Source: Malachius bipustulatus
Taxonomy: Eukaryota > Arthropoda > Insecta > Coleoptera > Melyridae
DNA: 64,000 nt
Direction of reading: 5' to 3'
Assembly: GCA_910589415.1 (NCBI GenBank)
Contig: OU342634.1
Location: 42,586,723 to 42,650,722, forward strand
Positions 49,012 through 61,450 of this stretch are shown piece after piece (within the stretch, counting starts at the first letter, position 1; every line of letters begins with the position of its first letter). Under the pieces are notes generated by a model, which saw only the letters and a program-made list of their open reading frames with translations, made no database searches and was not told the DNA's origin. The position numbers were made by a program, and so were the translations under genes.

Positions 49012-50675
49012 ATAAAACCTTCTTGCGCATCAATCGCAGAAATAGTGTATTTTTATGCGATTCAATTATGAATATTTTCACCGCTTTTTAAATTATTGGC
49101 TTTCTGAAATTTTCCATAGTCATGTCATGTTAGCGTAGTGCTTTAATGTGAAAAATTTTCTGTGATAATTTCATTTCATTTCGTTTCAACACGTGCCTTA
49201 GAATGGATTTTTAAATTTAAAAATCAAAAAAATTGGCAAAATTTTACAATTTTGTCCCTTTTCCTATGCCCGCCACTGGCTAACTTTACTTGAAAAATAC
49301 TATTTTTTACACTACCTTTAATAAATTCGGAAAAAACTGAAAGGAGAGTTTTGAAAACCGAAAATTTGAAATTTTAGAGGAATAAACATCATTTAAAAAT
49401 ATTCGAATATATCTCCGCCATTTTTATATTTGCTTCTTGAAATTTTTGAAGGTTAAATGCTATTAGTATAGTTGTCTACTATCAAAATTTCCGTTCTATT
49501 CCTTCAAAAATAAGCTCATGAATGTTTATAGAAATGTAGACATTTTTACCCTTTTCCTACCTACGCCTCTGGCTTATTAATAGAAATGATGCAAATTGTA
49601 TTGCATTAGCTCAAATTTCAAATAAGTTTATTCCAATCTTGTTAATTTTGTTTAAAAGTTTTTGATCTTGCCTATTTAGGGGTTCAAAATCTAGCCATTT
49701 TCCAAAAATTGAAAAGGCCGCCATTTTGGAATGTCTTTACCTATTTTACTCAAATACAGTACTAGACGACTACTTGAGGGTATCTTACTACCAAAAAAAT
49801 TTCAGCGCTCTAGATTGAAAACTTCGACCAGAAACCGTGCCTCACGGACGGTTTTTTTTCTGAAATTCGGAGGGACATCCTGTAGAAGTAACACAACTCT
49901 AGGAAAATGTTTTTTACGAAAATCAAATGTCAGCCCTAAGGTTTATAAGAGTAAAAAATTTCGTTCATTAATCTTGAAAGATGAAGCTACAGGAGCGTTT
50001 TTAAAAATTTAGAGAAATTAATTTAAAAAAAACATCATGTAAAAAAAATCGAATATCTCCGCCATTTTTCTTATTTACTTTTTGAAATTCTCAAGGGTTG
50101 AAGTCTATTAGTATAGTTGTCTACTGTAAAAATTTCAGTTTAATTACTTCAAAAATGTGCTCATAAATTGTTGGAGAAATTTAGCCATTTTTACCCTTTT
50201 CCTACCCACGCCACTGGCTTATTAATAGAAAAAATGCCAATTTTGTTGCATGAAATTAAATTTCAAGTCATTTACTTCCAATATTGTGAATTTGATATAA
50301 AACTCTTTTTCTATCTAGCTTATACAGGGGTTCAAAAAATAGTCCTTTTTCCAAAAATTAAAATGGCCGCCATTTTGAAACGGCTCGATCGATTTTGCTC
50401 AAGTGCAATACCAGACCACTCCTTGTGGATATCTTACTTCCACAAAAATTTCAGTCTCCTAGATTGAAAACTGCGACCTGAAATGAGGTGACAAAAACCG
50501 GATGTCTGGAACTTTGAAGGGACACCCTGTAGAAGTGATGGGACTTTTGGAAATTTTTTCAACGAAAATCTAACGTCATTCCAAAAATTTGCAAGAATCC
50601 AAAATTTCGTTCACTAATCTTGAAAGATAAAGCCACAGGAGCGTTTTTAAAATCGAAATTTCGCGATTTTGGAGA
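49012..50675 (+). repeat. Module array G2
   Basis: Second copy of the array seen at 13440-16014, in the same orientation. It has the same start (CTTCTTGCGCATCAATCGCAG) and the same end ('tttggagaaata' into (TA)n). Unit markers occur at about 49268 (degenerate), 49560 and 50205, a 645-bp period, and the 'tgtagaagt' block occurs at 49880 and 50527. It has one unit fewer than G1. Overlapping frames (49731-50012, 50168-50467) span unit junctions and are not real genes. Confidence 0.7.
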
Positions 50676-50689
50676 AATATATATATATA
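50676..50689. repeat. (TA)n tract at the inner edge of the right arm
   Basis: Short TA run between module array G2 and the right arm. It corresponds to the tract at 30388-30410. Confidence 0.8.
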
Positions 50690-51479
50690 CACATTAAGCT
50701 TATTTCACGAAGCCCGGTACGTTGCACAGGTAACCGGAGTCCCGCCCTTAATAATAGACTTGATGGTGTGTATTATAACTGAAAGTGAAGAGAAACATCA
50801 TATTAATCGAAGCAACCTGCGAGGGGTAAACATTTCACAACATACAAATCTGGTTATATCCTTAAGAATTTTAGAATCCCTGAACGTTCTTATGTCAATA
50901 CATAGCCCACTGCACTAAAAGTATATACCCATCCGATTACCGGAAACCCTGCTTTGTTGCCACTTCTCAGGGCCTCGGATAAGCAGTATTAGCACAGAAT
51001 ATGTCTATTCTGTGGATATACAGTACAGAACATCTAAGTGTTCCCGGATCCGGATAGACGAATTGTCTCTTTGTACAGGCTGGTTCGTCCTAGCGCAATT
51101 ATTATCATCCTTACGCTAATGGATACTTACTTACTACTAAAAAAAAACCATTGTAGAAACTATTAATGTTTGAATAGTATTAAAGGTATATTACATTCAT
51201 TAATTTCATTTTATTTCCGTTCATTAAGCTTTTACTTAAAAAAAGTTGCACCCAGAGTCCGGGTCACATGACATCTTTTGTCTCGTACAACAAGGTAAAC
51301 TATTTTTATTACATTTTCGGTATGCCATTGTAAATTGTACTGCAAAAAAGACATATATAGGTACCTACTTATACAATTTCGATAGGATTTTTCGATAAAA
51401 ATTCAAATGTAGCGTTTTTAACTTTTTTAATAGTTAAATATTAAATTTTTATTTAATAGGCTAATAAGATAACTACCAT

Positions 51480-51915
51480 AAATTGTATAAGCCATAAATA
51501 CAATACGACCTTTCAGAAAAGTCGGTCGTTATTGTTTTATTTTATGATACAGGCTGAGGTAAAAAACTGAATGAAACGGTAAGAGTCATATCTCTTACCT
51601 TTTGATGCAGTTTTTTTTCGGTTTTTTCAGTTTTTTTCATGCAGTCGGTTAAATAATTATAAAAAAGTTTTGAGACGAGTATTTGGCAATTTTTGTTTCC
51701 CAATAATCCCAGAATTTCCTGAAATATCCTGATCAAACTTGAAGCATGCAGATTTATTATTTTAGCCATATCTTCTTTATTATTGAAAAAAGATTTATTA
51801 TTTTTTGTATGATGAGCTACTCAAATAATGCGAGCTACTCATTTGACGTTTCAAAAATTTCCAAAGCCGACTAGATTTTGGGATTTTCGAAGTCAACTTT
51901 TGTTTTTCTTATGGC
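51480..51915 (-). repeat. F-family repeat copy
   Basis: Inverted counterpart of 29215-29600. Marker GTTTTTCTTATGGCC lies near 51905. Confidence 0.6.
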
Positions 51916-52161
51916 CACAAAAGTTAATTGCACCTTTAAATAAATAATTGTTTTTGCTCTGATTTTTTCATATTATAATTAGCAAAAAAATTTGTATCCG
52001 ATAACCCTCGAACTTTGATAAATGCTCAAAAATTTTATAACAACTTTCTCAAGCTTGTTGCTTGGCAACAGACCGACGCCTAAATTATCAATGTCCTTGG
52101 GTTATTACTACTGTTAAACGTAAGTGTAAGTTCTATTTACTTTCATAAGTCTAATAATCTT

Positions 52162-52418
52162 AGGTCCGGTTGCACAAACGTTAAAGATCTGCCAGATAAT
52201 TACTGATTTTAAAATGCATATTTTAAATAAAAAAAACCTGTATTATCAAAATGTTGGTCAGGTCAGGAAATAAATTCTACTCCCCTTTAGAAGAGTTAAA
52301 TCACGGGTAAATAACAATAAAAGATCATTCAAAATATTCACCCATACTTTCAAAATTGGCAATTTAAAATCAGTAATTATCTGACAAATCTTTAATTAAC
52401 TTTCGTGCAACTAGCCCT
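52162..52418. mobile_element. MITE, right-arm copy of 28678-28903
   Basis: The ends AGGTCCGGTTGCACAAA and TTCGTGCAACTAGCCCT mirror each other. Same interior as the left-arm copy with small indels. Confidence 0.7.
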
Positions 52419-54254
52419 TAAACTATATAAAGATAAAGATTTTTTATTTCTCGTTACTTATTTTCGGGCTGCATGTGTGTTTTAGTTTTATGAAATATTA
52501 CTAACCGGTTAACCGACGATTAACTGGTTATCCTCTTCATCAGTAAAAAATAAAAAGCTATCGGTAATAAAAATTTAATAGATAAAATTATTTTATTCAA
52601 TTAAAATTAGCACAAAATTATGTACCTACTTCTAATGCCAAATTAACAAACATATTTGAAGTATGTAATTATGTTCAAGTTCAACTGTTTGCTAATTTTA
52701 ACTAAATAACAAATACTTTGTATTATAAAAATAAAACTAAAGCAATTCATTAAAATGAAAGGAACCAGAATAAGTGCCCTATCATAATCTGCCTTATAAA
52801 TCAAGATTTATTGATATGCAACATGCAGGAGCAGGATGATGTCACATTACTCACATTACGCTACAAAAAGTCATAAACAGCTTCCAGAAACCTGTTTTCT
52901 AAATAATAAAAACAAAAACTAAGGAAGTAGGTACTTCATTCAAACTCAAACAAACCGGAAAAAATAATCCGACGACCGCATCTGATCTGATGGCCACCGT
53001 CAAAAAGTGAAGAAATTATTGAGAAAATGTTTCAAATTCCTCTCTGAAGTGTAAATAAATATACCAGACACTAGACAGTGAGTCTTGTAATATTAAGATA
53101 CCTACTTAGGTATATACTGTACACATATTTGAATTTTAAGCAATCCCTTATTATCCCTTACAATCCCAATTATTATTTTTTGCAGTCAATAAAAAGCTGC
53201 ATTATCTGATTTATGATCCATTACTCTGTGAAGGTTCCTCACAACATCCCGGGCCAGCGATTAGTGTCTCTTGTATTTCTCTCTTTTTTCCTCTTTTTCT
53301 GAAAGTAGAATCATCCATCTTCTACCCTTTTCTACTTCCACTTCTCAAAATTTCAGTTCAGGGGTCTAAAGATTGCATCCAGTGTTCAGACTATCCGACT
53401 GCGGGAACCTTTCATTGGATTTTATACGCGTTTAAGATTATTATACCAGCAGTCTGCCGATTTTTTTTTAAGTTAGAAAATAGATAGAGGAGAGGACTAT
53501 ACCTAAAACGGTTAACCGGTAGTAAGATATCTATTCTATATTAATTACATATACCTACAGGGTATTCCATAGTTAGAGTGCCAATCTAGCAATAAGTTGT
53601 CGCCCTGTGGGCCTTTAGAGTAGGTACATGGCTGAAATTTTCAGGAATGGGCTAAATACCTAATTCTCGTCAAAAAATCGTCCTGTGCAAAAAGGCACTA
53701 TTCAAAATTGTCAATTTTTTTGCAAAATGTGATAGTTTATAAATGAAACTTTGTTGTTCCAATTTTTCAAAATGGTATCTGTGATAGTTAAGTTAGAAAA
53801 ACATCAAAACTGTTTCCGAAAAGCATTGCTAATACCATCATCGGAACTTTAAACTGCAATTATTATGTCGCTTATTCGGTGTACGGCAAAAATAGACTAC
53901 CAGCTACTTACTGCTTAATCGAGAATTTCTACAGAATGGCGACATTAACAGTGGATATTTCATACATATTTTGATAATGAAAATCTACAATTTGTGTATA
54001 AATGTAAGACACAAATAATGTGCTAATTACTAAAGTGAAGTCATCCCTCATTTTAAAATTACTTAAATTAATGATTTTTTTTATTATTAAAAAAAAATAA
54101 CAACTGATTGGCACTTGCCTAGAGACACCGCGTACCTAAGTACCTACCTATATCATTTATCATTTTATAAATACATAATAGTAAAATAATATTAAAAAAA
54201 TAACAAAATAATAAAATAAATAATGACCTTTAATAAATTAATTATGAAAAAATC

Positions 54255-55552
54255 GGTCAATATTTACATCTGGGTATCTTACGCAGTTTCACTATGGCAC
54301 CTATAATACAGGGTGCACCATATATCCTATTCTCTATATTGCTATCTCCTGAACGCTAAGAGATATAGCATATAGCGTCGGTTAAATTAGAGAAAAGATG
54401 CGCAATTTTGTGGCCATCTCGAATCCGTCAAGACATACAAAATATCTGTGACTGCTCCTGAAATATCCTGAAAAAAACTGAAAAATCGAGATTTCTTATA
54501 TTATTTGCCATATCTTTCTGATAATTGGAAATTACTAAATAATTTTTTGTAGGCTTACAGAAGTCGTCAAGAGCTATACCCATCTGTCAGTATAAAAATG
54601 TGCAAGGCCGACTAGATCCAAGAGTTTTCACAGTCAACTTTCGTTTTTCTTATGGCCGCCATATTATTTTTTTATGTCATTCGATATAAAAAAATAATGG
54701 AAACAACAAATTAATAAACATAAAAAAAAAATTCTATGAAGACTATGAAAATTCTGAGATCTAGTCGACTTTGAAAATTTTTTAAATGTCAGATGGGTAG
54801 CTCTTGCCGACTTATGTAAGCCCACAAAAAATTATTCATTAATCTCCAATAATAAAAAAGATATGGAAAAAATAAGAAACCTCGATTTTTCAGTTTTTTC
54901 ATGATATTTCAGGAACGGTTACAGATATCTTGTATGTCTCGACGGAATCGAGATGGCCACAAAATTGCGCTCCTTTGGACTTGTTTAACCGACCCTGTAT
55001 CTGTTAGCGTTAGGAGATAGCAATATAGAGAAGGATACATGGTGCACCCTGTAGAGAAGAATTTATGGTGCACCCTATATAGGGGTAGAGGACGTATCTA
55101 TACCTATAGTAACACTAGGAAGGTATTCATTTGCTTTGCAGATTCATGATTAGCAAAAAAATGGCACTAAAAATCGCAGTAGGGGGTCCGGTCCTGGTTA
55201 GCCGGCGTATAAACACATATAAACATGCACCAGACCAGAGAGGTGATGAATACGTCAAGCCGGATATAAGCTTTCTCATATCGTATCCAGATTATAGGGA
55301 CTGATGTTACGCTTTTTGGAATGAAAATGCAAAATAAATTAAATTCAAAATAATAATCGTACTACTATTGAAGAAAAATGAAATGAAGAAAAAAATAGCA
55401 ATGCGACCGTAGTGTCAAAGAGGCCATAGTTGTGACCTTAATATTAGTTTGCAATGGCTGTTTTTAGCTCTTACCCACCCAGCACCCCTATTTCGCTCCT
55501 CGGTCCCGAAAAAATTGATGGAACTTAGGATACGTAGATGTAAATATTTACC
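54255..55552 (-). mobile_element. E4 copy in the right arm, containing an F element
   Basis: The ends GGTCAATATTTACATCTGGG (54255) and GTAGATGTAAATATTTACC (to 55552) bound it. The nested F foldback spans 54309-55051 with a duplicated end piece to about 55076. It lacks the E1 insertion, so it shows the pre-insertion state of the left-arm locus. The E core at about 55120-55330 matches that of the left-arm E4. Confidence 0.6.
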
Positions 55553-56279
55553 CAATTTAATTCACTAACAACACTTGGGCTTTACCACAGCCATACGATA
55601 TTTATTTATATATTTATTTTATTGGAGAAAAATCTCATATAATAAGATTTTTTAATTTTTGATGAAATTTTGGTTCATTTTTTACTTTATTGACTGGACT
55701 ACATATTGTGTATTTCACGAAAAGATTTTAATATATTATAAAACAAGATGATTCAGTGGTTAAGTACCATAAAATGAGACGGGTGTGAAGACATAAGATT
55801 TTATTCAGCAACGGTTTTACTTGCGTTTATTTTACTGCCGACCAGATAGGGATTTATGTTCAGAAATCATAATTTAGGAACAAACGAGTAAGTAGCAAAC
55901 AAAAGAATCAGTCAGTTCCAGTCTTCCAGTTCACTCTTCAATTTCTAGGTGGTAGGTAAAGTATGTGTATTCTTTTACTAGTATCACAAAACTGTTGGTC
56001 TGCTGGAGAACTAACCGCTGGCATGCTGGTCTAAGAGGGCAAAAAATGTCAATATAGCAAGCAGCCCGCGGTAGGTACTTATTCCGTGTTATGAAATTAT
56101 TGTAAAAACAAAAAATTTAAACAATCAACGTACGTTATTATGCTCTAATCAAAATAAAATTCAAGCCATTAAAAGTACTTACCTATACCTATATTTTGAT
56201 CATTGCATGTTAGCATGTTACCTATTATAGGACCTACCTAAACCTATACAATAATGTGTCCAGTTGTAAGTGGCAGTAC

Positions 56280-56640
56280 TACATGGGGATCTTGGAAACG
56301 GCAAGAGATACAGACTCGGTTAAATTAGAGAAAAGCTGCACAATTTAATGCTTAATGAGAATCTGAATTTTTTCTTTGAATATTTTCAGTCGTTGCTGAA
56401 ATATCCTGAAAAACCTGAACAATCAAAATTTCTTTTTTTAGCCATATCTTTTTTTTTTTATTATTGGAAATTAATTAATTATTTTTTGTAGACTTACATT
56501 AGTCGTCAAAAGCTATCTATCCCTTTCACATTATAAAAATTTTCAAAGCCGACTAAATTCCAGAGTTTTCATAGCCTACTTTTGTTTTTCTTATGGCCGC
56601 CATATTGATTTTTTCATGTCGTTCGGTATAAGATAAAAAT
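56280..56640 (-). repeat. F-family repeat copy
   Basis: Minus-oriented copy (marker GTTTTTCTTATGGCCGCCAT near 56590), the counterpart of the left-arm copy at about 23930-24280. Confidence 0.65.
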
Positions 56641-56702
56641 CAAGGAAACAAAAATTAATAACATTCAAAAAATTTTTTATATTTATAATTATTATTATTT
56701 TT

Positions 56703-57286
56703 GGTAATTGTATACATCCGCGGCTCCTAAGTTTCATCAATTTTTTCGGGACCGAGGAGCTAAATAGGGGTGCTGGGTGGGTAAGAAAGTAAAAACAGTC
56801 ATTGCAAACTAATATTAAGGTCACAACTAAGGCCTCTTTGGCACTACGGTCGAATTTCTATTTTTTTTTTCACTTTCAGGGCAAGGAAAATCTTCTAAAA
56901 TAACAGTACCACGATTTTTATTTTGAATTTTGCATTTATTTTGAATTTATAATCCGAAAATCATTGCATCAATCCCTGTGCGGACTGGACACGTAATGAA
57001 AGCGGATATATCGCCCAGTCCGCCTCTGTGAGCCTCTAACACAGAATAGAATACTTGGCAATTATGATGAAGTGGTTTTATCCGGGATCGCGGCATCTAA
57101 TCGGTGCCTCTTGTCAGGTCCGCACTCCCTCCGCACTCTCAAAACTGTTTTTTTACACCGTTTTGTGGCTTTCCCTTTCATTTGCAAAGCAAATGAATAC
57201 CTTCCTGGTGTTACTATAGGTATGTTCTCCACCCCTATATAAGTTCCATAGTGAAACTGTATGAGCCGCGGATGTATATAATGACC
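56703..57286 (+). mobile_element. E-family element E3, complete, only in the right arm
   Basis: It starts GGTAATTGTATACATCCGCG and ends CGCGGATGTATATAATGACC. It is flanked by 8-bp direct repeats TTATTTTT at 56695-56702 and 57287-57294. The left arm (near 23850) has uninterrupted sequence at the matching place. The conserved left and right regions are as in E1 and E2, but the core (about 56955-57175, GC-richer, e.g. around GTCCGCCTCTGTGAG) is unrelated to the other E cores. No ORF spans it. Terminal repeats of about 25-35 bp and the 8-bp duplication point to a hAT-like MITE. Confidence 0.8.
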
Positions 57287-57386
57287 TTATTTTTAATTAT
57301 ATTCTTTTTTCGAAAAAAAACTTTTGTAAATATTTACATCCACGTATCCTAAGTTCCATCAATTTTTTCTGGATCAAGGAGCGAAA

Positions 57387-57449
57387 AAACAACTTAATCT
57401 TCGCAAGTTTAAAGAAACAGTCCGTGAATACCTATACTGTAAGCAATAG
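57387..57449 (+). pseudogene. C-terminal tip of a LINE ORF2
   Basis: Twenty codons reading KQLNLRKFKETVREYLYCKQ followed by TAG. The NLxxFKxxVKxYL pattern is the usual last helix of many LINE reverse-transcriptase proteins. Everything upstream was lost by 5' truncation. Confidence 0.5.
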
Positions 57450-57696
57450 GAAACTCGTAGGGTCATGGGAATCAGGGTCGGGGATAGGAGGACGGATGCT
57501 TGTGGCGGGGGGAGAGGAGTCAGAGCGGAAATGAAATTGTACTCACTTTATATTTTGTCTTTATCTTATTGTTATCTTACTGATTTTACTGATTGCAGAT
57601 TAGGCTAGGTAGGTTAGGTTAGTATTAGGTGAAAACTTTATATCTATTGAGTTGTTAGGATCACAAGGTTTAGGTGGCAGAGCAGTAAAGGATATA

Positions 57697-58887
57697 CAGG
57701 GTGTCCGGAAATTGTGAGCAAAAAATTAAGGGGGTGATTCTTCTTGATGAAATATTGCCAAAAGTATCTATAATTTTTTTTCGAAAAATCAAAAAGAAGA
57801 AAGTTATAAGCCTCCAAATTTGATTTTTTTAAATCAATATTTTTTTATAACTTTTTTTCTAGTGTACGGATTTTCTTAAAATTTGACACACTTGCCACTG
57901 ATGTTGCTTTACATCCTTGGTCCAAATTAGACTTGAATCCCTCGAAATCAAAAGGCCTTAACTGCCGTTGACCTTCAAAAAATGCCTATAACTTTTTTCG
58001 TAAGATTTTTTTCTGAGGTTTGAAGACGCACAATTGAAGAACATGAAGAAATATTCGGAAAAGGTCCTCTTTGTCTGTCACGATAAAATGACCTGTTTCC
58101 AAGTAAAACTGTTTTAAAAATTTGCTTGCACTAAAATTGATCACCATAAATTATGATCATTTTGCAAAAATACCAAAGCATGCTTTGGAAACAGCTGCAG
58201 GGTTGCCTAGTTTTGTACAAAACAGAGACATTCGAATATAAATAGACTTGGAAATGACTTTTTTTTTTTTTTTTTTTTAATTTAATCATTTTTTTTAATA
58301 AAATAATAAAATAATTTTAATAAAAAAAAAAAAAATTGCTGTCAAAATGAAATCCAAAGCAAACGTCTTGTTTCCTAGGCAACCCTGCAGCTGTTTCCAA
58401 AGCATGCTTTGGTATTGTTGCAGAATGATCATAGTTTATGGTGATCAATTTTAGTGCAAGCAAATTTTTAAAACAGTTTTACTCGGAAACAGGTCATTTT
58501 ATCGTGATAGACAAAGAGGACCTTTTCCGAATATTTCTTCTTGTTCTTTAATTGTGCGTCTTCAAAACTCAGAAAAAATATTACGAAAAAAGTTATAGGC
58601 CTTTTTTGAAGGTCAAGGGCAGTTAAGGGCTTTTGATTTCGAGGGATTCAAGTCTAATTTGGACCAAGGATGTAAAGCAACATTAGTGGCAAGTGTGTCA
58701 AATTTTAAGAAAATCCGTACACTAGAAAAAAAGTTATAAAAAAATATTGATTTTAAAAAATCAACTTTGGAGGCTTATAACTTTCTTCTTTTTGAGTTTT
58801 CGAAAAAAAATTATTGATACTTTTGGCAATATTTCATCAAGAAGAATCACCCCCTTAATTTTTTGCTCATAATTTCCGGACACCCTG
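57697..58887. mobile_element. 1.2-kb TA-flanked foldback MITE
   Basis: TA|CAGGGTGTCCGGAAATT at the left and AATTTCCGGACACCCTG|TA at the right bound arms that stay complementary for almost 550 bp each. The centre, near 58290, is a T-run/A-run loop. It has inserted in the 3' UTR of the LINE at 57387-59006. No ORF is present. Near-identity of the arms suggests a recent insertion or efficient arm homogenisation. Confidence 0.9.
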
Positions 58888-59006
58888 TATATCCCAAGCT
58901 GAACCTCACCTTGAGATTGATCATGCAGGATTATAATGATTTTGTTGTAAAATTATACTTACGTATGGTCAATAAAGCACATTTATTATTATTATTATTA
59001 TTATTA

Positions 59007-59200
59007 AATAGGGGTGCTGGGTGGGTAAGAAGCTAAAAACAGTTATTGCAATCTAATATTAAGGTCACTAACTAAGGCATTGTGGCACGACGGTCGCATT
59101 GCTATTTTTTTCTTCACTTTCAGGGCAAGGAATATCTTCGAAATTAACAGTAGCACGATTATTATTTAGTGCTATTGAAATGCCATCATTAAATCATTTA
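59007..59200 (+). repeat. E-family left region at the C/B junction (intact order)
   Basis: Reads AATAGGGGTGCTGGGTGGG, 'aagctaaaaacagttattg', 'caatctaatattaaggtcac', 'cgacggtcgcattg' and 'ttcagggcaaggaatatctt', the same order as in E1, E3 and E4. In the left arm this same stretch is split. Its outer half lies reversed at 23730-23765 and the rest starts at 18500. Confidence 0.75.
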
Positions 59201-60173
59201 TACATTTTCTTATAAAAGAAAAGTTTATTAAATTTTTTACAAATGTTTTTTCTTCATCTAAAATCAATTAAAATCAATGAATATCTGTAATCAGAAGTAA
59301 TAATACTTAATACGAGTATGTAATCAAAAGTATAAATTATCTGAAATATCAGACCAAAAAAATCTAATTTCATTTTGGAGCTAAATTTGTTCGTCTAGGT
59401 TTATAGCGCGCTTAGAAAAGTAACTTATAAAAACAATAGGTACATAAATAGTTCAGAAAGGGTTTGTGCATAATATTATAGAATTTTATCATGTATTTTT
59501 ATAAATTTTGAAAGTTTCATAGGTTTTTTTTATATTCACCTACCCACCCACCAAACTTATAAATCACAGTAGTACCTAACTACAATATTATAAGTTTTAA
59601 AATCACGATCAATGAAAATATAGGTACATCGCCTAACTGGTTATCACCAAATTATAATTATTATTAATTTGTGATCGTTTAAAGACTGCAGTCAGTAAGG
59701 TAGGTATGGTATAGTCGACCAAGAGATATAACGAAATGATCTAATTGTTAAACTGTCATATTTTATGACTTCAACAATATTTCAATAATCCAAAAATTGA
59801 TAAAATGACAGAAGTCGTTTCGTTATATCTCTGGTCCAACTATACTGCATGCACCTATTTAATAGTAACTGTATTTTGTAACTTTGTTTTTTGATTTAAC
59901 TTACGAGTACCTACCTAAACATTACTTGAGTTATTTTCGTTTATTTCCTGTTATTTTGATTTTGTTTCCTAGGTAACCTTTTGTATTGGAACTGTTTTTC
60001 TCTGATTGTTGATTGAAATCAGTTTAGTTGGATTGATTTTTCACAGGGCTGAACTTTTATTTTAGTTAACTTACTCAAAAAATATCGATACAATTTTGTG
60101 GAAATTTTCAATTACCTTTTGATTTCACAATCAAATATAAAAATCCTAAACAAGTTTACCGCCAACAGAAGCG

Positions 60174-60186
60174 CTTTAATTTAAAT
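60174..60186. other. Empty target site of the left-arm LINE
   Basis: A single CTTTAATTTAAAT in otherwise collinear sequence (GAAGCG before, GAAAAATT after). It corresponds to the duplicated 13-mer at 19645-19657 and 22167-22179. Confidence 0.9.
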
Positions 60187-61079
60187 GAAAAATTTTGTCG
60201 ATTTCGTCGAACTAGTTGAGTAGTTTCAAATATTTAAAACTTTTAAAATGCAATTTTTCTGAACCATCAATTTTTGAATTTTTTGTAATTCTAAAAGTCC
60301 TGTCCTGCAAAAAAAGTCGTAAATGTACATTTCATGTTAGGAGTAGTCTAAACATGATACATATAAGTGGTAGCTGGTTTTACGCGCAAAAATAAAACAA
60401 CACATTTTCTTTCCCGTTTCGCTCCACTAGTTGGAAAAACCGGACTTTATTCAATTTAATTATACGAGGTTCATTAACTGGGTATTTGTGACTCGCTACG
60501 TGGACATCGGAAATAGTAAAAAAAACAGGGTCTGTTAAATTTAAAAAAATGTGGACAATTTTAAATATTGAGAAGTATTGAGAATCTGAAAAAAAAATAG
60601 GATAATAATAGGATGCTGCTGAAATATCGTGATAAAAAAACAAAAATCGAGATCTTATTTCAGCTAAATCTTTTTAATAAGGTACCATGCACAAAGTAAG
60701 AAACCACAAATTAATAAACAAAAAAATTTAAAAATTTTAACACACTTTGTTTATTCTGACTCCTTTATTAAAGTTTATTAATTCAAATGAGAACGAAATA
60801 TTAAAATTTAAAGAGGACCGTTTTTTTGACATGTTGTATCGTAAAGTACATGACATGCATGTAGGTATTGAAAATTTAAAACGACTTCTAAGTTACAATG
60901 GGTAGGTACAACATAAGTTAATATAGGGTGTAATGTTTTACATATTATTACCTATGGAAATACTTAAAAAATGCACTTTTTGACATTCGGTAAAATTTTA
61001 TTACGTTATTTTTAATAAAGAAGATTACATTTTTTCGAATTTATTTGCAATGTGATCAATTTTTGGGTTCCGGGATTTT

Positions 61080-61450
61080 TTCTATAGCGAATGGCATGAA
61101 AAACAATATGGCGGCCATAAGAAAAACAAAAGTTGACTTTGAAAATCCCAAGATCTAGTCGGCTTTGTAAATTTTTGAAACGTCAAATGTGTGGCTCATT
61201 AAGGCTTATGTAAACCTACATAAAATTTTTTTTTTCAATAATAAAGAAGATATGACTAAAATAATAAATCTGCATGTTTCAAGTTTTTTTCAGGATATTT
61301 CAGGAAATTCTGGGAATATTGAGAAAAAAAAAATTGCCAAATACTGCGCAACTTTTTTGTAATGTAACCGACTTCGTATCTCTTACAGTTTCATGCAGTT
61401 TTTTTTTTCCTCAATGGGACAAGTATAATTAAATTAAACGACGACCGGCT
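61080..61450 (+). repeat. F-family repeat copy
   Basis: Plus-strand copy (marker TGGCGGCCATAAGAAAAAC near 61110) in segment B, the direct counterpart of the left-arm copy at about 23085-23400. Confidence 0.65.

Larger units (their letters stand above)
57387..59006 (+). mobile_element. LINE 3' end with (TTA)n tail, interrupted by a MITE
   Basis: An insertion between segment C and segment B, absent at the matching left-arm junction (near 23755-23765). It begins with the last 20 codons of a LINE ORF (57387-57449) and continues through a 3' UTR. That UTR is split by the foldback 57697-58887, then ends '..atggtcaataaagcac' and a (TTA)n tail (58982-59006). The flanks GCGAAA and AAATAGG suggest a very short target duplication. 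Confidence 0.75.
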
